A DNA stretch of 64,000 bases, taken from the NCBI RefSeq assembly GCF_006542335.1, contig NZ_CP032486.1, forward strand, positions 1 to 64,000. Reading direction: 5' to 3'. Each line of letters opens with the position of its first letter. Within the stretch, counting starts at the first letter, position 1. The translations under genes were made by a program, and so were the position numbers. The notes beneath the pieces are model-generated. The model saw nothing but the letters and a program-made list of their open reading frames with translations. It ran no database searches and was not told the DNA's origin. Below, one piece after another: positions 28,555-37,381 of this stretch. This DNA is from Neokomagataea tanensis. GTDB lineage: Bacteria > Pseudomonadota > Alphaproteobacteria > Acetobacterales > Acetobacteraceae.

Positions 28555-28858
28555 AAATTTCGTAACTATCACGCAATCATGAACATTATTTGTATAAATT
28601 ATGCCTAATTTAATAAAATATTAACTGAAATCGGATCCCCGCTCCACCCCTTTTGTACAGTCTTTCTACTCAAGTAATACGAAGTAAGGAGGTAAATAAT
28701 GGTAGCTTTATCGCAAGTTTTAACAGAAATCCGACATTCTGCATCCCCCCTATGCCACGCACACGGGCAGTCTTCGAACGTGTGCAGATTGCTTTGATGC
28801 ACCTGATAAACGCCTTGAATAATCGCGTTGCGTTATAATCAGACTTTAAAAGAACATC
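28555..28858. other. intergenic region downstream of kdpE with a small ORF
   Basis: AT-rich at first. A 32-codon frame at 28699-28797 (MVALSQVLTEIRHSASPLC...) has an excellent AAGGAGG 6 nt before its ATG, but I recognise no family and it may be the start of a gene destroyed by the neighbouring IS. No clear terminator for the kdp operon is visible. Confidence 0.4.
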
Positions 28859-28915
28859 GCCATCATCGCCTCTAATGTTTGAAAATACGGTTCAAACATT
28901 AGAGGCGATGATGGC
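28859..28915. repeat. perfect 25-bp inverted repeat with 7-nt loop
   Basis: Arms GCCATCATCGCCTCTAATGT.. (28859-28883) and its exact complement (28891-28915) enclose AATACGG. The right arm runs into the first bases of the IS6 relic at 28913. No T-run follows, so it is not a standard terminator. It could be a product of IS-mediated rearrangement or a protein-binding site. Confidence 0.7.
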
Positions 28916-29147
28916 CCTGTTGCAAAGTTGAGCATCCTGTTGGAAACCCCTGCCGGTAGTTAGAGTAGGGTTTGGCAGATGCGTGATTTTAAGGGTCGTC
29001 ATTTTGGTGGTGAAGTGATCCTATGGGCGGTGCGCTGGTATTGCCGCTATGGGATTAGCTGCCGCGACCTTGAAACCACTCACATTAACCACCCCACCGC
29101 AAATTTATGACAGTTTCAGGTAAGAGATCAAACTTTGCAACAGGGCC
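28913..29147 (+). mobile_element. IS6 type A remnant, 235 bp with both ends
   Basis: Starts GGCCCTGTTGCAAAGTT and ends AACTTTGCAACAGGGCC. Only the first about 50 codons of the transposase remain (to RDLETT), followed by about 60 bp unlike the intact element. Both terminal repeats are perfect, so it could move like a MITE if a transposase is supplied. Confidence 0.8.
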
Positions 29148-29285
29148 CCTAGCTTTACAATTAGGGCCTGCGACGAAACGTTTGGAGTAAAAGGTGGCAA
29201 TATAAATTCGGCTTCGCAACATTCAGCATGTTGTAAGCTTTCTCTGCTAGCTTGCGAATAAGTCAGAAGCTGGCAGGGAGATAAG

Positions 29286-30554
29286 ATGCAGCTCTACCCA
29301 CCTTGCGCGCGGCGTCTGCGCGGCCAATACCGCACTGCTATCATCGCCGTGGGCTGCGTCATTGCTTTGAACGCGCATGCAAACGCCAAGACGTGGTCGT
29401 TCCATGACGCTGTGCGCGCGGCATGGACGCGCGATCCGGCCCAAGCTGCGCTGCATGTCGCAGCACAGGCGGCGGACACCGAGGCCTCGGCCGCGCGCAC
29501 TTGGTTCCCGGCCGGCGCCATCATTAATGCCCAGTATCTCGACGATCATTTCATCGGCAGCAACCAAGGCTATACAACCTACCAGGGGCAGATTTCGATG
29601 CCATTCTGGCTGCCTGGCCAAGGCACAGCGACCGAACGTGCCGCACTGGCCGACAAGGCGGTGGCGCGCGCTAATGCCGACATGGAACGCATGGCCATCG
29701 CTATCCAGGTTCTTGACATTGCATCGGCGGCACGGACGGAAGAACGCCGCCTCGCCGTACTGTCCACTGAATACCGTGTAGCCGGCGACATAGCCGAACG
29801 CTCGGATCACGCCTTCGCTGTAGGCGAGGAAGCCCGTACCGATCGCGATGCCGTCTTCGCCTTCCTCAGCGATATTGGTGCTCAGCAGGCGCAGTCCACG
29901 GAACGACTTGCCGGCTATCGCGCCGATCTATCACGGCTTACGGGCTCGGACGCGCTGCCAGACATCATGACAATTGACGGGCGCTTTCTTGACCGGCAGG
30001 GCAACATTCAGGAGCGGTTGGTCGTCGAACGCGATCCGAGGGTGATTTATGCGGACAAGGTCGTTCGGGCGGCGGATGCGTCGCTCGACGTGACGCGGCG
30101 GACCTGGATGCCGGCACCTAGCGCGGGCATCCAAGTCGTTCGCCAAAAGCAATTCGAGGCGTTGTGGGACACGGCGGTCGGTGTGCAGGTGGCGATGCAG
30201 TTGCCAAGCCGGTCCCAGCACGAACCACAACTCATGCGCAAGGTTCGCGCCGAGGCGGATGCGCAGCGCGATCTGTTGCGGGCGCGCCAGATCGTAGGCT
30301 CGGAATATTCCCACACATTCGCGCGGCTGCGTGCGTCGGTGGACATCCTGAACGAGGTGCGATCGCAATGCGCCGCATTATCGGATCGACAAGCGCAGAT
30401 GACGCGTGCGTGGCGCATAGGAGAGACATCCGTGATCGAAGCTCTGCGTGCACATCAGGCAGCTCTGTCAGCCTGCCAATCGCACGAGGCAGCCGAGGTT
30501 GCGTGGCATGCGGCGATCGCCCGATTGCTGATTTCCATCGGTGCGACGCCATGA
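29286..30554 (+). CDS. outer-membrane efflux protein (TolC/CzcC family)
   Basis: 422 aa, the outer-membrane exit duct of an RND efflux system. It has an N-terminal signal segment (cleavage near ANA-KT, about residue 35) and two repeated long alpha-helical regions with heptad-like Ala/Arg patterns, as in TolC-family factors. AGGGAG precedes the ATG by 6 nt. It is the first gene of a five-gene operon (factor, adaptor, pump, regulator, kinase) and overlaps the adaptor by 4 nt. Likely metal-related because of the pump it serves. Intact. Confidence 0.85.
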   Translation: MQLYPPCARRLRGQYRTAIIAVGCVIALNAHANAKTWSFHDAVRAAWTRDPAQAALHVAAQAADTEASAARTWFPAGAIINAQYLDDHFIGSNQGYTTYQGQISMPFWLPGQGTATERAALADKAVARANADMERMAIAIQVLDIASAARTEERRLAVLSTEYRVAGDIAERSDHAFAVGEEARTDRDAVFAFLSDIGAQQAQSTERLAGYRADLSRLTGSDALPDIMTIDGRFLDRQGNIQERLVVERDPRVIYADKVVRAADASLDVTRRTWMPAPSAGIQVVRQKQFEALWDTAVGVQVAMQLPSRSQHEPQLMRKVRAEADAQRDLLRARQIVGSEYSHTFARLRASVDILNEVRSQCAALSDRQAQMTRAWRIGETSVIEALRAHQAALSACQSHEAAEVAWHAAIARLLISIGATP

Positions 30555-31708
30555 CGGCGCGGCGGATCGTCCTCGGGGGTGCCCTAGGAATCACCCTAGG
30601 GGCCACCTGTCTGCTGTCGGTTCGCGCAATGGCGGAAGAGATCCGCATGGATCGCTTGGCACAGGCGAACGAAGAGCTGAAGACCGAGATCGTCCACGCC
30701 GGCACGCTCCGCGCCACGCTTTCCGCGATGGCGCGAGTCGATATCGATACAGGGCGCTCGGTCACGATACGCCCCGCAGGCGACGGCAAGGTGTTGTCCG
30801 TATTGGTCACACCGGGGCAAACCGTACGGCAGGGGCAGGTCCTGCTGACCTACACCGATCATTCGTTGCATATCATGGCCCTTCAAAAGAAGCAGGCATA
30901 TGCCGCACTGGGTGCGGCATATGCCGCGCTGTCCGAGGCCGAAGCAGCCTACGGCCGGGGTCGAGCCCTTGCAGGGGCGGCCGTAGCAACGGGCGAGGTC
31001 AAACGCCGGCAAGCGATCGTGCAGGAAGATCGTGACACAGTTATTGCCCGCCAGGCCGATATCGACACGATCGAGCACCGTTTGGCCGAAGAGTTCAATT
31101 CCCCGACCGAGCGCATCGAACACGAGGAAGAATCCGCCCTGATCGCGCCGGTTGACGGGGTCGTGCGGTCCATCCCGGTCGGCGTAGCCACCGATATCAG
31201 CCCACAGACCATTGTCGCGGAAGTGGCCGACCTATCCTGCGTCTGGATCACGGCCGAGATCGTGCCGGATGCCGCGGCTAGGTTGGCCCCGGGTAATGCG
31301 ATCCGCTTTCGCCCACCAGGAGACCCTGCCGCGACCCCCGTGCTATCGACGATTTCAACCATCGACGGCGTGGCCGACCCGGCGACGGGGCTCGTGCGCG
31401 TTATCGCGCGGGCCAAGGGCCCAAGCACGCTGCTCCGGCCGGGTACGATGCTGGATGCGACGATCGATACGACCCGGCAGGCCGACGGTCTCGAAGTTCC
31501 CCGCAGTGCTCTACAGCGCATGGGCGCACATACGGTGGTCTTCGTCCAAGCAGGTCCAGAAACCTTCTTCGCCAGAATGGTGCACGTCCGTTTGATCGGC
31601 GAGGACACGGCCATAGTTGAAGGATCACTCGCAACCGGCGACAAGGTCGTGACGGATGGAAGTTTCGCTCTGCGCGCAGTCGCGGCGCTGTCCAGCGATG
31701 CCAACTGA
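30551..31708 (+). CDS. RND efflux periplasmic adaptor (CzcB/CusB-like)
   Basis: 385 aa from ATG 30551, which overlaps the previous stop (ATGA); the frame extends further upstream but only as a shadow of the TolC gene. N-terminal signal or anchor (IVLGGALGITLGATCLLS). A biotinyl-lipoyl-like half (GDGKVLSVLVTPGQTVRQGQ) is followed by a helical hairpin, the second lipoyl half (APVDGVVRSIPVGVATD) and a beta-barrel region ending in EGSLATGDKVVTDGSF. It bridges the inner-membrane pump and the outer-membrane duct. No His-rich metal-binding N-terminus is evident. Confidence 0.88.
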   Translation: MTARRIVLGGALGITLGATCLLSVRAMAEEIRMDRLAQANEELKTEIVHAGTLRATLSAMARVDIDTGRSVTIRPAGDGKVLSVLVTPGQTVRQGQVLLTYTDHSLHIMALQKKQAYAALGAAYAALSEAEAAYGRGRALAGAAVATGEVKRRQAIVQEDRDTVIARQADIDTIEHRLAEEFNSPTERIEHEEESALIAPVDGVVRSIPVGVATDISPQTIVAEVADLSCVWITAEIVPDAAARLAPGNAIRFRPPGDPAATPVLSTISTIDGVADPATGLVRVIARAKGPSTLLRPGTMLDATIDTTRQADGLEVPRSALQRMGAHTVVFVQAGPETFFARMVHVRLIGEDTAIVEGSLATGDKVVTDGSFALRAVAALSSDAN

Positions 31709-31714
31709 CAGGTC

Positions 31715-34700
31715 ATGAACGTGCTGGAATTCATGCTCAAAAATCGCGGCGTCATGCTCGGGCTGATCATAGCTCTGATGCTAGGCGGGTTGGCGACCAT
31801 TCCCGGCTTGCCGGTCGAGCCCGCGCCGGATATTTCGCCCCGGCAGGTCATGGTGTCCGTCACGGCCCCCGGACTGGCGACGGAAGAGGTGGAAAAGCTC
31901 ATCACCCTGCCCGTCGAAACGGCGCTGACGGGAATCCCCGGCACGACGGATCTACGCTCGGTGTCACGCACCGGGGTCAGCGCGATCTATCTCCAGTTCG
32001 CCGATGATACCGACATCGATCTAGACCGGACCCGCGTATCGGAGCGTCTGGACATCGCGCGCGGCAACATCACCGTTCCCAACGCGACCCTAATGCTCGG
32101 CCCGCGCGCAACAGGCATGGGCGAGATCATGCAGATTCAGCTCAAGGGTCCGGGCTTTTCGCCCATGACGCTGAACCGGCTAATGACATGGACGGTAGCC
32201 CCCATGCTCAAGCTTGTGCCGGGCGTGGCCGACGTCAACGTCAATGGCGGCGCGGAAGAAACGTTCCAGATCGCCCTTCAGCCTGCTCGCCTGCGCGCAT
32301 TAGATATTTCTATAGCTCAGGTCGACCGGGCGATTGAGGAAAACAACGCCGCGTCCGGCGGCGGCTGGATCGCACAGGGAGCGACAGCGCAAGTCATTGT
32401 CGGTCGTTCGCTAGTCCAGGGCCTGGACGCATTCGGCGCCATACCCGTGAAATTCGGGGACCGCGGAAACGCCATTCGGTTGCGTGATCTGGGCATCATC
32501 TCCGAAGCTGCGCGCATGCGGCTCGGCGCCGTGACGCGCGATGGCCAAGGCGAGATCGTCAACGGTGTCGTCATGATGCAGATCGGGGCGAGCTCGAATG
32601 CGACGATCACCGGCATCAGGGCCGCCCTTCCTGCCATCCGCCAGGCACTGCCGACGGGTATCAGCCTTGATCCGTTCTACAGCCGAACCACGCTGACCGA
32701 TCAGACGATCACAACGATTAAGGAAAATCTCGTGATAGGCGCGGCATTAGTGCTGCTGGTTCTCGTCGTGGTGCTAGGCGACTGGCGCGCGTCGCTTGCG
32801 ATCGCAAGCGTCATCCCGGTTGCGCTAATTGCGGCGATGGCCGGTATGCGCCTGTTCGGCGTATCGGCCAATCTGCTGAGCTTGGGCGCCATCGATTTCG
32901 GGATGATCGTCGATAGCGCCCTCGTCATCGTCGAGCATCTGATGGCTGAGCGGGGCAACCGTCCCAATTCCGCAGCGCTTCCACGGCTTGCGATCCACAC
33001 CACACGGTTGGTCGCGCGCCCGGTTATCTTTGCGATCGCCGTCATCATCATGGTCTACCTACCGATCCTCACCCTACAGGGGATCGAGGGCAAAATGTTC
33101 AAACCGATGGCCCAGACGGTCATCATGGCACTTCTGGCATCCTTGATTTACGGTTTTGTGGGCGTGCCGTTGATAGCAAGCCTCTTGTTGCGTCGCAGCC
33201 CGCCCGATCGAGAAACTCGACTCATTGCAAGCATGCGCCGACATTACGAACGCGCGCTTGACTGGAGCCGAACCAGGGCGGAGCTGCTAATTGGCATTGT
33301 GGCTGTCGTCGTCGCCACGGCCGCCCTGATGGGTAGTCGATTGGGGGGCGAATTTGTACCACAACTGAAAGAAGGGTCGCTTGTCGTGACGTCAGTGCGC
33401 TTGCCAAGCGCGTCGCTAGCGACCGTTCTGGCAGATGTGACGCGCGAGGAACGCATCGTGCGGGGGTTTCCAGAGGTCGCCACGATCGTTAGCAACACGG
33501 GCACGGCTGCGATTCCGACCGATCCGATGGGCCCTTATGAAACCGACAGCTTCGTTCTGCTCAAGCCCTCGTCGACCTGGCCTACCGGGATGACCCAGGA
33601 AGCGCTGGTTGCCGACCTGAGCGCAACCCTCCAGCGCGAATTGCCCGATGCGGAATATTCCTTTTCGCAGCCTATTCAGATGCGTATGGACGATTTGCTG
33701 TCGGGCGTTCGGACACAACTGGCGGTGTTCATCTACGGCGAGGATCTCGATCGTCTCGGCGCGTTGGCCGCGAAAACCGCGACCGTGTTGCGCAGCGTCT
33801 CCGGTGCGGCGGACGTTCAGGTGCAGGGAGACGGAACCGTTCCGTTCCTTCGGATCGACGTCAATCGCGATGCCGCAGCTAGGCTTGGTGTAGCGGTTCC
33901 CGATATCCTGGCCATGGTTGAAGCGATCGGCGGCCGCGCCGGCAAGCCCGTGATCGTCGACAATGCCATCGTGGGAACCCAAGTCCGCCTTGATCCGTCA
34001 TTCGTGACGAATGTTGATCGCATCGGCGATCTGCAGATTCGTCGTGCTGACGGGAAAGGCTGGGTGCTGCTGAGCGAAGTGGCGCGTATCGCAACGCTCG
34101 ACGGACCGCCACGCATCGATCGCGACGGCTTGCAACGACGTATCATCATTCAGGCCAACGTTCGTGGCCGCGACACCAGTTCGTTCGTGACCGACGCCCA
34201 AAAGGCGGTGGCGCGCGCCGTCTTCTTGCCGCACGGATATCACATTGTCTGGGCGGGACAATTCCGCAATCTTCAATCGGCGATGGCCCGGCTAAATATC
34301 GTGGTGCCGATCGCGCTTGGGTTGATATACGGCCTGCTGGTGGTGGCGTTGGAGTCACAGGGCGCTGCGGCACTTGTGTTCGTCAACCTGCCGGTCGCGG
34401 CGACAGGAGGTATCTTCATGCTGGTGTTTCGGGGGTTTCCTTTCAGCATCGCCGCAGGGATCGGGTTCATCGCCCTTTTCGGCGTCGCTATTCTAAATGG
34501 TGTCGTGCTGCTCAGTCAGATCGGTTTGTATCGCAAGGCCGGCATGACGCCTGGCGATGCGGCTTTTGCCGCCGCACGCTCACGTTTTCGTCCCGTCATC
34601 GCGACTGCATCCGTTGCCATGCTCGGCTTTTTTCCTATGGCTTTTTCCGCTGGTGCTGGTGCTGAGGTCGAGCGCCCGCTGGCTAGCGTGGTCATCGGTG

Positions 34701-34780
34701 GGCTCGTTTCGTCCACCGCCCTAACATTGTTGTTGCTACCGGCGTTCTATGCCCGGCTTTTCGGCGGTAGACAGTCGTGA
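31715..34780 (+). CDS. RND heavy-metal-type efflux pump (CzcA/CusA-like)
   Basis: 1021 aa, 12 membrane segments in the usual 1+5+1+5 pattern, with two large periplasmic loops. It belongs to the HME branch: the start (GLIIALMLGGLATIPGLPVEPAPDISP) and the TM4 motif carry the charged residues Asp394, Asp400 and Glu407 (DFGMIVDSALVIVE), which correspond to the proton/cation relay of CzcA. The usual DGAV is DSAL here. Divalent cations such as Co/Zn/Cd/Ni are likelier than Cu+/Ag+, but the substrate is inference. Follows the adaptor by 6 nt; the regulator overlaps its stop. Intact. Confidence 0.9.
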   Translation: MNVLEFMLKNRGVMLGLIIALMLGGLATIPGLPVEPAPDISPRQVMVSVTAPGLATEEVEKLITLPVETALTGIPGTTDLRSVSRTGVSAIYLQFADDTDIDLDRTRVSERLDIARGNITVPNATLMLGPRATGMGEIMQIQLKGPGFSPMTLNRLMTWTVAPMLKLVPGVADVNVNGGAEETFQIALQPARLRALDISIAQVDRAIEENNAASGGGWIAQGATAQVIVGRSLVQGLDAFGAIPVKFGDRGNAIRLRDLGIISEAARMRLGAVTRDGQGEIVNGVVMMQIGASSNATITGIRAALPAIRQALPTGISLDPFYSRTTLTDQTITTIKENLVIGAALVLLVLVVVLGDWRASLAIASVIPVALIAAMAGMRLFGVSANLLSLGAIDFGMIVDSALVIVEHLMAERGNRPNSAALPRLAIHTTRLVARPVIFAIAVIIMVYLPILTLQGIEGKMFKPMAQTVIMALLASLIYGFVGVPLIASLLLRRSPPDRETRLIASMRRHYERALDWSRTRAELLIGIVAVVVATAALMGSRLGGEFVPQLKEGSLVVTSVRLPSASLATVLADVTREERIVRGFPEVATIVSNTGTAAIPTDPMGPYETDSFVLLKPSSTWPTGMTQEALVADLSATLQRELPDAEYSFSQPIQMRMDDLLSGVRTQLAVFIYGEDLDRLGALAAKTATVLRSVSGAADVQVQGDGTVPFLRIDVNRDAAARLGVAVPDILAMVEAIGGRAGKPVIVDNAIVGTQVRLDPSFVTNVDRIGDLQIRRADGKGWVLLSEVARIATLDGPPRIDRDGLQRRIIIQANVRGRDTSSFVTDAQKAVARAVFLPHGYHIVWAGQFRNLQSAMARLNIVVPIALGLIYGLLVVALESQGAAALVFVNLPVAATGGIFMLVFRGFPFSIAAGIGFIALFGVAILNGVVLLSQIGLYRKAGMTPGDAAFAAARSRFRPVIATASVAMLGFFPMAFSAGAGAEVERPLASVVIGGLVSSTALTLLLLPAFYARLFGGRQS

Positions 34781-35448
34781 GAATTCTAGTGGTTGAGGAC
34801 GAACCTGCCTTGGGGGCAGCCGTGGCGGAGCGTGTGCGGCAGGCGGGCCATGTCGCAGACTGGGTGGCGACGCTGGCGGACGCGCGCGCAGCATTCAAGG
34901 CGTTTACCTATGATTTTGTCTTGCTGGACCTAGGCTTGCGGGACGGCAATGGTCGCGTTTTCTTACGCGAGATCCGCGCCAGAAAAACATCCGCCGCCGT
35001 CATGATCACCACGGCCATGGACCAGATCCGCGACCGGATCGGCGGCCTGTCGGACGGAGCGGACGATTATCTGGTCAAACCATTTGATCTCAACGAACTG
35101 ATCGCCCGGATTGATGCGGTGGCACGGCGATACGTGGCGCTGCCCATCAACACGATCCGACGTGGCGACACGGAAATCGACCTAGCTCGACGGTGCGTAT
35201 CTTATGCGGGAAATGCGATCGACCTGACGGCCCGCGAATGGGCCGTGGTTGAACTTCTGGCCCGCAGGCCGGGCGCGATTTGCTCGAAAGAGCAGATCGA
35301 GGACGCGCTGTATGGTCTCGGCGAGGTGGTCGAAAGCAACGCTATCGAGGTTTTCGTCAGCCGCATCCGCAAGAAAATAGGCTCCAATGCGATCCGCACC
35401 CTTCGTGGGCGCGGTTACGCGCTGGCTGGCAGTTCGGAGGACGTATGA
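34777..35448 (+). CDS. OmpR-family response regulator of the efflux operon
   Basis: 223 aa starting at GTG within the pump stop (GTGA). Receiver domain with Asp51 (LLDLGLRDGNG) and Lys in LVKPFD; winged-helix domain with LTAREWAVVELLARRPGAI and IRTLRGRGYALAG. It probably activates its own operon in response to the metal sensed by the downstream kinase, as CzcR/CusR do. It overlaps the kinase start by 4 nt. Confidence 0.92.
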   Translation: MRILVVEDEPALGAAVAERVRQAGHVADWVATLADARAAFKAFTYDFVLLDLGLRDGNGRVFLREIRARKTSAAVMITTAMDQIRDRIGGLSDGADDYLVKPFDLNELIARIDAVARRYVALPINTIRRGDTEIDLARRCVSYAGNAIDLTAREWAVVELLARRPGAICSKEQIEDALYGLGEVVESNAIEVFVSRIRKKIGSNAIRTLRGRGYALAGSSEDV

Positions 35449-36794
35449 CGGGTCGATGGAGCCTGTCGGCACGGATCGTATCGGGGGTCCTGATCGTCGT
35501 ATCAGGTGCGTTAATCGGCCTTGGCATCACGCTGGCATCGTTCACACGGTTCGAGGTCACGGAACGCTTGGACAATTCATTGCAGGAGGTCGCGGAGCGT
35601 CTGGCCATCGTGGTGTCGGACTGGCGCCGCTCCGATGCGGCCGAGGGTATTGCAGCCGTGGCTCGCGTACCGCATGTTGATCGTCGGACGCTAGCCTATC
35701 AGGTGGTCATGCCGGATGGCGGCATGGTGTTGCGGTCGCAAAATGCACCGGAACGCCCTTTCTGCGTCCCGCTCAAGGACGGATTTTATTCCCAACCCTC
35801 CTTCCGTGTCTATGTCGCGCACTCGCAGGTCAACCAGCAGATCATCCTAGTGGGCGAGCCGAATTTCCACCGGCATGAAGCCGTGCTGCGGGCGGTTTTG
35901 CTGACGCTTGCGCCGCTGGCCGCTCTTTTTCCCATTATCTGGTTGTTGGTGACCTGGATTGTGCAGCGTTCCCTGACGTCAGTCGTACGATTACGAGCTG
36001 AAATTCAGGCCCGCAACGGAAGCAACCTGACGCCGATCCCGGCGCAGGACCTGCCGCCCGAACTGGCGTCGATCCAGGCCGCGGTCAATTCGTTGCTGGC
36101 GCGCCTGACATCGGCATTGGCGACAGAACGCGCATTCGCTTCTAATGCCGCCCATGAGTTACGCAATCCGATCGCCTCCCAGCTGGCGCAGGCGCAATTG
36201 CTCCAAGGCCAGCTAAATGGACATCCATCGTTCGACACCTCAGTACTGATCGTCGAACAAGCCAAGCGTATCGGTCGCATTACGGATAAATTGTTGCAAT
36301 TATCCCGAGCTGCCTCAGGAGTCGCGTATACGAGCGAACTGTGTAATCTCGTCTTTTTAATTGATTTGCTACGGCGGGATCTTGCAAAGGATGATCGTAT
36401 CGAGTTTCACAATTGCGGCACCCCTGATTTCATCGTGCAGGGAGATCCCGATGCGATCGGCATCATGTTGCGAAACCTTCTGGAAAATGCGTTGAACCAC
36501 AGTCCTGGTGGATCAATGATCCGCATCGTCGTCGGTCCGTCAGGCGTCGTGCAGATCGACAACGACTGTGACGTCATCGATACTGTTGCACTCAAACGTT
36601 TGCTCGAACCGTTCGAGCGCGGCTCGCGGGATGTGGAAGGGAGCGGTCTTGGCCTGGCCATCGTGACCAGTGTTGCGCGACAATTAGAAGTGTCTGTCAA
36701 ATTTGATTCCCCCGTACCTACACAAAACAGTGGGTTCCGGGCGACCCTAGTGTTTGAGAAATCATTATCAACTTGTATTGCATACGAGGGTTGA
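35445..36794 (+). CDS. sensor histidine kinase of the efflux operon
   Basis: 449 aa from ATG 35445 (ATGA overlap). Two membrane helices (about 10-32 and 150-172) flank a periplasmic sensor of about 115 residues, followed by HAMP-like, HisKA (phospho-His237 in NAAHELRNPIAS) and HATPase (NLLENALNHSPGG, GSGLGLAI) regions. The sensor has few Cys/His, so the ligand is not obvious. It closes the efflux operon; IS debris follows immediately. Intact. Confidence 0.92.
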   Translation: MTGRWSLSARIVSGVLIVVSGALIGLGITLASFTRFEVTERLDNSLQEVAERLAIVVSDWRRSDAAEGIAAVARVPHVDRRTLAYQVVMPDGGMVLRSQNAPERPFCVPLKDGFYSQPSFRVYVAHSQVNQQIILVGEPNFHRHEAVLRAVLLTLAPLAALFPIIWLLVTWIVQRSLTSVVRLRAEIQARNGSNLTPIPAQDLPPELASIQAAVNSLLARLTSALATERAFASNAAHELRNPIASQLAQAQLLQGQLNGHPSFDTSVLIVEQAKRIGRITDKLLQLSRAASGVAYTSELCNLVFLIDLLRRDLAKDDRIEFHNCGTPDFIVQGDPDAIGIMLRNLLENALNHSPGGSMIRIVVGPSGVVQIDNDCDVIDTVALKRLLEPFERGSRDVEGSGLGLAIVTSVARQLEVSVKFDSPVPTQNSGFRATLVFEKSLSTCIAYEG

Positions 36795-36807
36795 GAAGGA
36801 GAATTGC

Positions 36808-36983
36808 GGACCCTGTTGCAAGGTTGAGCATCTTGTCGGAAACCGCGGCCCTGTTGCAAAGTTAGGTTAAAGCCGCGTGCATCCTGTTTGTTTTGATTTT
36901 CGAACGGTTTAGAGGCTGAATTGTCTTTCGATGAGACGCACTTCTCCCATGATGCCCTCTTGGAACTGGAAGAGTTTAGCTTG
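36808..36983 (-). mobile_element. two IS6 type A end fragments in tandem
   Basis: 36808-36846 is a left-end piece (ACCCTGTTGCAAGGTTGAGC...GGAAACC); at 36847 a new end starts (GGCCCTGTTGCAAAGTTAGG), followed by the 3' tail of a transposase gene read on the minus strand. It is cut at about 36983, where a gene fragment begins. Confidence 0.75.
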
Positions 36984-37252
36984 TGGTGATGTCAATGGCA
37001 GCCATTGGATAATGACGCAGGTGCTAGCCTACGACCGCAGAGAGGATCGGTTCCAATCCCTGTTTGTCCAAACGGTTGGTAGTAACAACAATCAGGAGAT
37101 CCGTGTCATAGAACACGGCCCCCTTGCGGGCGACATCGTCATAGCTGAACCGACTACAGATGCGCCATATGGGTACTGGATCACGGTCCTTAGCCAAGAC
37201 TCTGCAACCTACCGAGAAAGGATGTGGTTCCGGAGCGCAACGCATTATGGCG
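36984..37252 (+). pseudogene. internal fragment of a conserved unknown protein
   Basis: Frame reads SHWIMTQVLAYDRREDRF, then VGSNNNQEIRVIEHGPLAGD, APYGYWITV and ERMWFRSATHYG, cut by IS ends on both sides. The GSNxNxxxRVxxxGPLxGD and (R)SATHYG patterns look like a family of uncharacterised alphaproteobacterial proteins I have seen only as hypothetical. No start or stop of its own remains. Confidence 0.5.
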
Positions 37253-37381
37253 GGCTCTGTTGCAAAGTTCTAAAATTGCCGTTTTCGTGTTGATTACGAT
37301 ATAAATAACTTACTGATTTTATAGGTGTTTGGATTTTTGTGTCGACGTGAAATCAGCCGAAAATTCAACTTTGCAACAGAG
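37253..37381. mobile_element. 129-bp element with GGCTCTGTTGCAAAGTT ends
   Basis: The left end GGCTCTGTTGCAAAGTT and right end AACTTTGCAACAGAG are inverted repeats; the last two bases (CC) at the right are replaced by the IS110 copy. The middle is AT-rich with no frame. Probably a deletion derivative of an IS6-family element, split at its edge by IS110. Confidence 0.6.

Noticed and set aside
30949..31971. 340-codon minus-strand ORF
   Set aside because: Antisense to the adaptor and pump genes of the efflux operon; composition is Ser/Thr/Arg-rich as expected for a shadow.
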